Shown one piece after another: positions 53,569 to 62,246 of a stretch of 64,000 bases of DNA. A model generated the notes under the pieces. The model was not told the origin of the DNA, searched no databases, and worked only from the letters and a program-made list of their open reading frames with translations. The stretch comes from Pseudo-nitzschia pungens (Eukaryota > Bacillariophyta > Bacillariophyceae > Bacillariales > Bacillariaceae), in NCBI GenBank assembly GCA_037355855.1, contig CM074764.1:434001-498000 (forward strand), in the 5' to 3' direction. The number at the start of each line of letters is the position of its first letter. The first letter of the stretch is position 1. A program made the translations under genes and the position numbers.

Positions 53569-56500
53569 TTATACATCGTGAAGGTCAGGATTCTCTTCCA
53601 TATAGTGAAGGTACTCGTACGTCGACCGGAATGGAGGGGAGGGGCTTCTAGAGTGAGGACGACTGATGATAGATGGACTGGGAGGCGGCGATGGGGGTTT
53701 CGTTGAGGCTGTATCGTCAAAGGACCGAGATGCGAGGTTGAGTGGTGCATGCAACGCATGAACTCGATTCTCGGTGTGCGTACTTGTATCCTCCCGTCGT
53801 TCCAACTGATCCAATAGATTCATTGCTGAACAGTGATTCGGTGGGACTGCCAATTCGCATACTGCGTCGATAGCACTGCTTCGATCGGTACAACGACTTA
53901 AATTATCATCAGACACTCCCGATAGTTCAGCGACCGATAACTCATGGTGTTCGTTAGAGTCTTCGTCGATTGTACAATCACGAACTGGACTAAGTGGAGG
54001 ACTGTGGTGACTCTTAGTGGATGATCTGGTGGAAAGGCTCCTGCTATGACAATATCGCAAAAACTTGCTGAGATCAAATATCGGCGAGTCGGAAATGGTT
54101 GGAAGTGACGTTCTCCCTGTTCTCGAACTTGTCGCGTCACTATCAACGGCGCTCAACGACAATGATTCAGTGAGATGTGAGTAGCGGCTATTCTTTGACT
54201 TATCCCGACTCCAAGCTAAAGACAATGCTGGAACATCTTGGTCATCAACGTTTTCCGATGCCTTCACGAGATTCTTTTTGAATTGCCAGCGCGCCTGAAG
54301 ATAAAAGGTAATCAGTAGAATGAAAAACGATCCGAGTGTAATGACCAAGTTCCCTGGCAACGTTGCTTGGATTTGATTGCACTGGGCCTCGGTCGACTCG
54401 ACGATTCCAATCGAGGTCAAAATATCGAAGACTCCGGTCAAGATTGAGCAATATAGATGGATGGAATAGGAAACAACCGATCCTAGCTGCCATACTCCGA
54501 TGCACACAGATATAAAATATATTTCCATGTGCCTCCATTTGTAAAGGCGGAAATATGATGGCAATCCGCAACCTTCGTGTCCGTAGGGAGGCTCCTGGTC
54601 CAGATCGTTCCATCTTTGTCTTCGCTTTTGTATCCTCTTTCGAATAAATTGAAAGAGCTTGATCATGAATATGGATGAAATTGTGACGGCGGCAGCGAAT
54701 AACAGTAGACCTAAACCAATGTAATCCGCTTTTGTTTGATTGACAAATCTGGCCTTCAAAAGAATGCCACTGATCACCAAGAACACACCGTACTCTGAAA
54801 CGGCCTCGTCGTAAGTATAGTCCGAATCCAATGTTATTCCTCCAACAGCGGTGACATCGAAGGCGATCGCAGGGACAAAGACGCACCCGATGATGAATAC
54901 GATCAATATCGTTACTCCACCAAGAATTGCACCAAGTTGCCCCCACCTATAAACCTCCCAGGACTTTTTGTCGAAAATAGATTGATTTCTATCAGTTGGG
55001 GACAGTGCCTTCCTCGTCGATTCGAAGGTAGATTGTGATTCGTCGTCGAAATTACTCTCCGTGATCTGTACCGAAGGACGACCGATATCGAATGGAGTTG
55101 TCCCTCCTAGTTGCTGTTCCGTGACCACTCGTGATATGCTCACATTGCCTTCAAGGTCCTTTCGAACACCAACAGCCGCATTGACAACAATCTCATGGTA
55201 TTCTAGCAGAAACTGGGAGCTGACCCGAGATATACGTTGGGCCACGACAATGCAATAGCATCCAGCTTTTGGGACAACAATCGCCTTCAGTGCATAGTAT
55301 GCGCCTTCTCCATCGTTTGGTGAATCTCTCCCTCCGATGAATACGAACAGAATCGCAAACCCAATGATCAAAGTGAAAATGTCAATGATACTGAGTCGCG
55401 CTAGTGCATCGATCCACAAAAGTATAGTCCCCCTTTGTTTGACACCAAGGTATTTAGGTGGCACCACCCAAATTATCAGAGAAAGGATCAATTTTATGTA
55501 AGGCCAAATTCCAGTGAAAATCCACAACAAAATGACCATTTCTGCGCCACCATTTTGGTAAGTTTGCCAAGTAGAATCCAAAAATCGAAATTCGAGGAAG
55601 TTTCGAATAGTAAATGATTCACCAGCAAGCGCAACTTCAAGATTCACGATGGAAATCAGCCCGAAGTGACCTCCAATATATAATGCTATGTTAAGAATGA
55701 TCAGTATTGGAACTCCCCATCGTACAGACTTTGGAATAGATGAACTCGCAAATAGAGAAGTGGTGTTTTTGTCCAACCACTCTTCTGCTGTACGTTCTTT
55801 CTCCCGTTGGCAATCGAAGAAAAACTGCCCTTCAGTAGATAGGGATTCAATCCACTTCTTGTTCATACGAGCAATTACAACTTTTCCCAAAAGTCCAGCT
55901 ATGATGAGGCAGCTGGCAACGACTGAGTTGGCAATACTGAAATAAGTCGGATTCCGTTTTTGCTCCGAACGGGCAAGACCGAATGCGGCGTCCGATAGGA
56001 TGGAAAAATCGATCGAATCAACAGACTCATATTCTGGATCATACTCTGGGTGATGCGGGCATCGCTTCTTGGACTCGACAACAGCGTCATTCAGAAATGT
56101 CTGAACAAACCCAGATTCCATAAGGCTGCCGGTCTGCATTTCGACAGCGGAGGTTATGTCTTGAGGTTCATAAAGAGATGAAATCAGTTTGTCGAAGTCG
56201 GGACTCGTACATGATTTGCAGGAGATATCTATAGCGAAGTCGCCTGTAGAATAGTTTTGGTCGAACAATTTCAGTCCCCCGAATGTTGCTTCTTCTTCAG
56301 ATTTAGACAAGATGGTCGACGCCCAACAGTATGGATCCGAAAAGTCTTCGAGGGGAAAAGAAGAAATTGAATTTTCCAGTATTTGGAGGAGCATAGAGGT
56401 CTGGATAGTAACATCTTCAATCAAGAATGAAACTCTAACTTCATTTCGGATCTTTACTTCGGCACCATCGTCTAGAGAGAACGAGAGCGTACCCGTAAAC

Positions 56501-59500
56501 CGAAGTGGCTTTTCATCAACACCAAACGACAACTTATTATCGAGCACGTTGGCCTCGCCATCCACTGGTTGCAAGAAGTAAAGAGGATCCCCAACACTGT
56601 CAAGATTCTCAATCAGAATATCCGAAACTTCCATCCCAAAATCGGCACGAAAACCCGCTATTTGAATCACGGATTCGGTATTGAAAGCACTACCCGCCAC
56701 TTTAATCGTCCCTGTGGCATTCGACTGTTTCATAGTCAGAGTTTTCAACCAATCATTAATGACTGGTCTACTTGAAGATCGCACCTGCATCACCTCTTTT
56801 TCCAATATGTCATACATAGTTTGGAAGAGATCGCCATAGCGCGAGGCAGCACTTCCACCAAGTCTCTCTGATTCCTCTGCTGGTAAGAATAACTCTCGGA
56901 AGTCGATGACCCCGTTGGTTTGAAATTCTGGAGGAGAAGGACACTTCTTTCCTGAAGAATCCAAAATGTGAGGTATCTGAGCATTAATGATCTTTCGAAT
57001 GGTGGATGCAGCTATTAATGGTATGGCTTGAATTAGTTCATTCTGATAAGTATTGTGAAGTGAATCCAAGATACCATTGACTGCAAAGTGTAATTCTGAC
57101 GATGAGGAGCTTTTGAGTGTAGAGGGCAAGAGTTGGCCAAATGTAAGATTAAGCTTCGAGATTTCGAACGCCTGAATACCCCTTGTCATACAATTCGTAA
57201 TCTGCGAAACGTTAAAGAGCGATCCGACTCGAATTTTACCAATTTCTGTCGTATTCAGAGCTAATTTGGTATCCATGTCCAGTCGAATATCCTTGGCTTT
57301 GTATACTAGTTCGATTTGATCGGGAGAGGCATCAGGCGCTGTTGTGATGTTGCATTCAAAAGCCACGATCAATTCATTGAGTTGGAGTTCATTGCTCAGT
57401 TTATGAGAATCCAAAACAACCAAGGGTTGGGTCTTCGTGATTGTATCCAAACCTCCGATTCGGAGTTTTGAAAGCGAGATAGTGACACCCAAAATCGTGA
57501 ACGGTGGCACGTTCGGGTCGAGCTCGAGGAATCCAAACTCGTCCAGAACGTATTGTCGCAGCATGTCATTTATTCTTGGGGCACTTTTGGAAAAAAGACC
57601 CCGCTTAGAGAGATCATTATCGCTTGAAACAGCAGCGGCACTTGTTGAAAGATAGTCGCGGAATTGATCAAACGCACTTTCAACCCAGCTTCCGAGATCC
57701 GTGAGATTGGTCCAATCAACAAGTCCCTCTCCTTCTGGAAAGGAGATGAAATTTGATTCTTCCTGAGATGAATCATTAATACTTTCAGGAGGATTCTGAA
57801 GACCTTCTGAAAACAGGTGATTCTTGGCCGAAACAATCACTACTGTCTGTAAGGCAACGACGCCGAAGCCCAAAATCGTTTCCGATGAGTTCCTCGACAT
57901 TCCGGAGAGCGCGGGGATTTTAAAGGTGGGTTTCGTCGCTTCAGAACTGAAGGAACTCGAGTGGGGACAATGCTTTGGCGCGTCCTTGATCCATTCGGCG
58001 ACATCTAGCGCATCCCACATCGACAAGACAACATTTTCGACAAGACCAACAATGGGACTTCGGAAGGATGAGGCAAAACCAGCAGTTTCCAACTGGTCAA
58101 TCACATTCGAAATGGAGTCGCATCCAGGACTTGTCGCAGAAACACAATTCGAATCCAAATAGAACATCAGAATGTTGAACGATAAGGAATAGATTGCGAG
58201 ATTCTTTCTCCGCTCGGCTTCAATCTCGCTGTCTTCTGTATTTTCGCTTCCGAATGCCGCTAGCCAACAATATGGATTGGCAATGTCTTTCAAGGGAAAT
58301 TCAAAAAGTGAGCGCTCCTTCAAGTCGGCAAGGACCGCAACCGACAAGCTGGCGGCCGGAATAGAGATGCTGAAATCCACAACGTTTTTCATCTTAAACG
58401 GCGACGATTCTCCGTCGATTCCTACGTGCACTCGAAAGGTGACGTTGAGGAATCGATATCGACCCGTGTCATCGGCGACCGAATGTAGTGTGAGCCGATT
58501 CTCCAGGATATTACCCATTTCGGTTGGTTTCAATAATTCCAAGGGCTCGCCTGCAGTGTCTAGATTTGAAATGGTTATCTTCGAAATTCGGATATCGAGC
58601 GTATCGTACAAGGTTGACGTCGACGACGTGTTGAGGTATCGAAAGACGTCGTTAAATTCGATTACCCCCTTGTTACCCGATTGTTCCTTGGTGATGCGAC
58701 TCATCCATTGCTCATTGAAAGCATCGGGATCCAAGAGATCTTCGTTCAAATAAGGCATGATTGTTTCGGAAAATAGGTCGCCGTAGACCTCAGATCCCGA
58801 TCCTCCCAACAGGATGGCTTCCTCGGCTGGCAGGAGCAAGTCCCGGAAATCAACTACCTTGTCGTCCAAACCGTTATCATCTTCCGCTGTCCATTGAAAA
58901 CAGGCCCGGTTGTTGCCATTTTTATTGTTGCCGCTGCTGCTGCTAAATGAACTTTCGGGAATGTGTCCGGTAGTCGGCCGTTGCAATAGATATTCACGCA
59001 AGAGGTTTTGTGTCAGCATGGGTCGCAACTCGGTTTGAAAATAGAGAGGCGCTGCTTCCATCAGAACGTCCTTGTACATCAAGGAGGAGGCGTCCATTGC
59101 CTGGGATATCAGGCGATCCAATCCCGGTGAGACTAGGCCTTTTATCGATGGTGTCAACACGTCATTAGTGACGAGGACCGACAGCTCGGAACACTCTAGA
59201 TCCAACAGAGTCGACAGCAGGCAGTCGATGGCTGCCGTGTCGGATCGGATCAGGGACCCCAGCTTGACCGTTTCTTCCAGCGCCGTTTGGTTCAGAGCGA
59301 CCATGAGAGCGGCTCCCGCGGTCAGCCCATCAACACCGAGCATGAGTTTTACCTGCTCGACAATCTTGGTCGACGCGCCGTCCGGGGTTTCGATCACGGA
59401 ACCCGGTCGCGTGGATGGCCGAACCGTGACCGTCACATCGACCTCGAGTGCCAGGTACTTCCACACCAGAGTCGTTTCTAAGGTATACTCTCCAATCACG

Positions 59501-60672
59501 GCAAAGGGACTAAACTCGGTTAGGGTATCCAGTCCAAGCAACTTGACACGGTCGAGGACGATCGTGGTGTGTGTAACGAGGTCTTCGCCGTCGTACAAGA
59601 TTCCGTCATTCGGAAATCCGTCACCCGAGGAGGATGTCAGAACCAGGGAACCATCCTCTTTGTCCAAGACAACTTCTCGCAACCATTGGTTGATCTGCAA
59701 TTCGGTCGTCTCGACAACAGATTGCGCATTCGACACGGAAATTAATTCGTTGGAAGCGAGCACCGCTTTTTTAATCCATTCGTTCATCCAACGGCCTGTG
59801 GATGTTTCCTGCTCTTGAAATTTCATCAACTCAGTCGAAGGTGCTGTTGCATTGGTCCCGACCGGAGGTGGCAACTTCAATCGTTGGAGAAACTCCTGTT
59901 CTTGCAGCTCCACGGAATCCGCCGATGCGCCGTCCCCTGTCAGATAGGGACCCAATCCGTTTTCTCCGGCAATGTATTCCAGGAGATCTTTCGTGTCCGA
60001 CTCGATAAAATTCTTCAGCTCCTCACAAATCTTATCAGCGGCAATGCCTTCCATGGTCGTTCTCAACAACCCTTCGATCGCGTCCAAGATCCAGCCGACA
60101 AACCCGCCGTTGTCAAAATCCACGTCGACAATCTCGACGGTGGGATCACACGACGTCATGACGCTGTTCGTAGGAGGTGTCGGAGATCCTTTCAGCGGGG
60201 AGCTGACCACCGCGGTGGCAGTCGCTCGATTGTCCCGGCTGTTGAGGTAGACTTCTCCCCGGTTAACCATGCCGAGCAATCCCTTGTATTTGTATTCGGC
60301 TGTGCATTCAAAGGCCAAGCTTTCGATGGACCATTGGAGTTCGACCCCCGAGGCCAGACTCGCGGCAGTTGATGTCGTCGCCATTGCCGTTGCACCGGTA
60401 TTCGCATTCACCAAACCCATCCTGCGGCTCAAAAGGGACGCATCGCCGATAGATATGTCGCGACAAACGACGTTCGTCAACGAGATCGAGTATCCGCCGG
60501 AATCCAACGTGGGAACGTCCTGCAATTTGATGGCAACATCCCGAATGATCGCGTTCACGTCGGCAAAGTCATCCTCGGAAGCAATGGGCTTGGCAATTGC
60601 CGAAAGAAGGAGGGTCAGGAAGAGCAGCTTGACCAACGCCGAATCAAAAACGGAACGGGCTCCCGCGGCCAT
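53569..60672 (-). CDS. Giant membrane protein: two tandem TULIP-like modules fused to a PqiA/LetA-like membrane region
   Basis: 2367 residues in one clean frame. A signal peptide (about 12-32, LVKLLFLTLLLSAIAKPIAS) leads into an extracytoplasmic part resembling BPI/LBP-type (TULIP) lipid-binding domains: LQDVPTLDSGGYSISLTNV, GLLGMVNRGEVYLN, FVGWILDAIEGLL. The ectodomain is duplicated: VDFRDLLLPAEE...LGGS...YGDLF near 604 recurs near 1252, and NPYCW recurs as DPYCW. Single membrane segments lie near 934 and 1576-1602. At about 1649-1790 comes a region like bacterial PqiA/LetA: WPYIKLILSLIIWVVPP, then RGTILLWIDALARLSIID followed by IFTLIIGFAILF. A second set of membrane segments follows at about 1905-2140. 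The tail (about 2140-2367) is Ser-rich. The start is the only ATG before the signal peptide. Inferred role: lipid movement between membranes. TULIP and PqiA assignments rest on visual resemblance. Confidence 0.68.
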   Translation of the reverse strand: MAAGARSVFDSALVKLLFLTLLLSAIAKPIASEDDFADVNAIIRDVAIKLQDVPTLDSGGYSISLTNVVCRDISIGDASLLSRRMGLVNANTGATAMATTSTAASLASGVELQWSIESLAFECTAEYKYKGLLGMVNRGEVYLNSRDNRATATAVVSSPLKGSPTPPTNSVMTSCDPTVEIVDVDFDNGGFVGWILDAIEGLLRTTMEGIAADKICEELKNFIESDTKDLLEYIAGENGLGPYLTGDGASADSVELQEQEFLQRLKLPPPVGTNATAPSTELMKFQEQETSTGRWMNEWIKKAVLASNELISVSNAQSVVETTELQINQWLREVVLDKEDGSLVLTSSSGDGFPNDGILYDGEDLVTHTTIVLDRVKLLGLDTLTEFSPFAVIGEYTLETTLVWKYLALEVDVTVTVRPSTRPGSVIETPDGASTKIVEQVKLMLGVDGLTAGAALMVALNQTALEETVKLGSLIRSDTAAIDCLLSTLLDLECSELSVLVTNDVLTPSIKGLVSPGLDRLISQAMDASSLMYKDVLMEAAPLYFQTELRPMLTQNLLREYLLQRPTTGHIPESSFSSSSGNNKNGNNRACFQWTAEDDNGLDDKVVDFRDLLLPAEEAILLGGSGSEVYGDLFSETIMPYLNEDLLDPDAFNEQWMSRITKEQSGNKGVIEFNDVFRYLNTSSTSTLYDTLDIRISKITISNLDTAGEPLELLKPTEMGNILENRLTLHSVADDTGRYRFLNVTFRVHVGIDGESSPFKMKNVVDFSISIPAASLSVAVLADLKERSLFEFPLKDIANPYCWLAAFGSENTEDSEIEAERRKNLAIYSLSFNILMFYLDSNCVSATSPGCDSISNVIDQLETAGFASSFRSPIVGLVENVVLSMWDALDVAEWIKDAPKHCPHSSSFSSEATKPTFKIPALSGMSRNSSETILGFGVVALQTVVIVSAKNHLFSEGLQNPPESINDSSQEESNFISFPEGEGLVDWTNLTDLGSWVESAFDQFRDYLSTSAAAVSSDNDLSKRGLFSKSAPRINDMLRQYVLDEFGFLELDPNVPPFTILGVTISLSKLRIGGLDTITKTQPLVVLDSHKLSNELQLNELIVAFECNITTAPDASPDQIELVYKAKDIRLDMDTKLALNTTEIGKIRVGSLFNVSQITNCMTRGIQAFEISKLNLTFGQLLPSTLKSSSSSELHFAVNGILDSLHNTYQNELIQAIPLIAASTIRKIINAQIPHILDSSGKKCPSPPEFQTNGVIDFRELFLPAEESERLGGSAASRYGDLFQTMYDILEKEVMQVRSSSRPVINDWLKTLTMKQSNATGTIKVAGSAFNTESVIQIAGFRADFGMEVSDILIENLDSVGDPLYFLQPVDGEANVLDNKLSFGVDEKPLRFTGTLSFSLDDGAEVKIRNEVRVSFLIEDVTIQTSMLLQILENSISSFPLEDFSDPYCWASTILSKSEEEATFGGLKLFDQNYSTGDFAIDISCKSCTSPDFDKLISSLYEPQDITSAVEMQTGSLMESGFVQTFLNDAVVESKKRCPHHPEYDPEYESVDSIDFSILSDAAFGLARSEQKRNPTYFSIANSVVASCLIIAGLLGKVVIARMNKKWIESLSTEGQFFFDCQREKERTAEEWLDKNTTSLFASSSIPKSVRWGVPILIILNIALYIGGHFGLISIVNLEVALAGESFTIRNFLEFRFLDSTWQTYQNGGAEMVILLWIFTGIWPYIKLILSLIIWVVPPKYLGVKQRGTILLWIDALARLSIIDIFTLIIGFAILFVFIGGRDSPNDGEGAYYALKAIVVPKAGCYCIVVAQRISRVSSQFLLEYHEIVVNAAVGVRKDLEGNVSISRVVTEQQLGGTTPFDIGRPSVQITESNFDDESQSTFESTRKALSPTDRNQSIFDKKSWEVYRWGQLGAILGGVTILIVFIIGCVFVPAIAFDVTAVGGITLDSDYTYDEAVSEYGVFLVISGILLKARFVNQTKADYIGLGLLLFAAAVTISSIFMIKLFQFIRKRIQKRRQRWNDLDQEPPYGHEGCGLPSYFRLYKWRHMEIYFISVCIGVWQLGSVVSYSIHLYCSILTGVFDILTSIGIVESTEAQCNQIQATLPGNLVITLGSFFILLITFYLQARWQFKKNLVKASENVDDQDVPALSLAWSRDKSKNSRYSHLTESLSLSAVDSDATSSRTGRTSLPTISDSPIFDLSKFLRYCHSRSLSTRSSTKSHHSPPLSPVRDCTIDEDSNEHHELSVAELSGVSDDNLSRCTDRSSAIDAVCELAVPPNHCSAMNLLDQLERREDTSTHTENRVHALHAPLNLASRSFDDTASTKPPSPPPSPSIISRPHSRSPSPPFRSTYEYLHYMEENPDLHDV

Positions 60673-61510
60673 TTTCTACGTTGTGTGGTGCGGTACCTGG
60701 TTTGTTCCTTCGACTTCGACTGAGACACAGACTGGAACAACTTCTTGACGTTCTCTTGTTGACTGGATTCGCCTCTATTCTTTCGCAACAATTACCTGTC
60801 GTTCTTTTGCCATCCAGAAATATCTTTCTGGATCCACAAGCTACAGGTCGAGTTAGCTTGGTGAGATGAATGGATGGATGAAGGGTTTTCTTCCCCGCGA
60901 CAGAGAAACGACTCGGAAGAAAAAGTTCCCACTTCGATGTGACACAAAATGCCTTCTCTATTCAGGCGCGAGAGGTGAACAGTGATATCCCGGTTGTGAT
61001 AAGCTCATGGGTTTACAAGATTGAGTGGTGATAAGTACGTGTTGTGGTCATTCGATGATGATTGGTGATCTCGGATAACTTACTCGAAGGTAAGATTACG
61101 TAACTTCTATCGGAATGCACGAACCACGAGTCAAACGGCCTCCGTATCAGTATTTTTTATTTAAAAAAAAAATAATAAGAAGAAAAAAGTCGTTGTTGCA
61201 TGTTGGGTTTGTTGTTCACCCGGAAGCTAAGAAAGGAAGTCGACCCAAATTCTTGTTGTCCATGCTCGGAGGCTTATGTTACGAATCGACGACCGATCTT
61301 CTATTCGCCGAAATCGAGAAAGAAGATCATGCAAACCAGAATGCGCCACGAGTAATCGTACGTGCAATCTTACCTTAACTTAACTTACCGTATGAACGAT
61401 TATTACTTTTTACTGTAATTTTGTTCTTTGAAGCACACGGTAATCTTACTACCTACAGGTAACCTTACTCCTACTAGTGTACCCGGTACACGTACCAGTA
61501 TCTGAATACC
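60673..61510. other. Intergenic spacer
   Basis: Upstream region of the giant membrane protein gene plus AT-rich sequence with TTACC/GGTAA words (61370-61470). No supported gene. Confidence 0.5.
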
Positions 61511-62246
61511 GTCGGAGTCAGGGGTCACAATAAGAAGGGGTATGCCATGACGTCTGTCTGTCGCATGTGTTTATCGTTTAAATACTACTAGTAGTAAGAT
61601 TACGGTAGAAAAAAGAAGCACTCCATATTCCATGGAAAAAAGAAGCACTCCATATTCCATAATACTAACGAAAACTATTGAACTTCAATAAATAACAACT
61701 CCATCAAAAATTGTAACAAAATATTATGTGACTAAGGTTATTGTGTCTAGCCCAATTTTTTACAAGGATTCTGAATATGTTACTCATTTTCAGTCTAAAT
61801 GGATGGAAGTTAAAGTAGTTTATTTGGATGGATGGTCCAAATTTTAAATCCAAGTGGAAGCTTTTAATTGAATAAAAATAAAACTGATGATGGACAGACA
61901 ATCCAATTTTGTATTTTATATTCCAGGTGGAAGGCACAGACCACTGGTAGTTTGGATCAGCAATATCAGACAGCAGAGGGATGCAAACTGGAAAAGGTAC
62001 TTAGTACTACTTGACTCTCAACAATATACGTGAACTGCATATCAAATTTTAAAGTTGGAAAGTGATTGGAAGTGTACTTGGTAAGTTGGTTTATCAGGTA
62101 CACTCTTTACTGGTGATATGCAGTAAATTATGAGAAGAAAAAATTGACTGAGGGAATTTTTTTTATTTGGACCACACATGGAATATAAATTGCCAATTTT
62201 TAGCAATCATGGCATACCCCTTCTTATTATGACCCCTGGTCAGAGT
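61511..62246. mobile_element. Non-autonomous hAT-like DNA transposon with 8-bp target duplications
   Basis: Terminal inverted repeats of 32 bp at 61519-61550 (CAGGGGTCACAATAAG...) and 62207-62238, with one mismatch between the arms. They are flanked by 8-bp near-identical copies, GTCGGAGT at 61511-61518 and GTCAGAGT at 62239-62246. CAGGGGT-type termini and 8-bp duplications are the hallmarks of the hAT superfamily. The 720-bp element has no frame longer than 77 codons, so it must be moved in trans. Inside, a 27-bp unit (AAGCACTCCATATTCCAT and flanks) is repeated in tandem at about 61608-61660. Confidence 0.8.

Noticed and set aside
61115..61378. An 87-codon plus-strand frame with a lysine run.
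   Set aside because: The KKKIIRRKK run is a translation of an A-rich tract and the remainder has no family resemblance.
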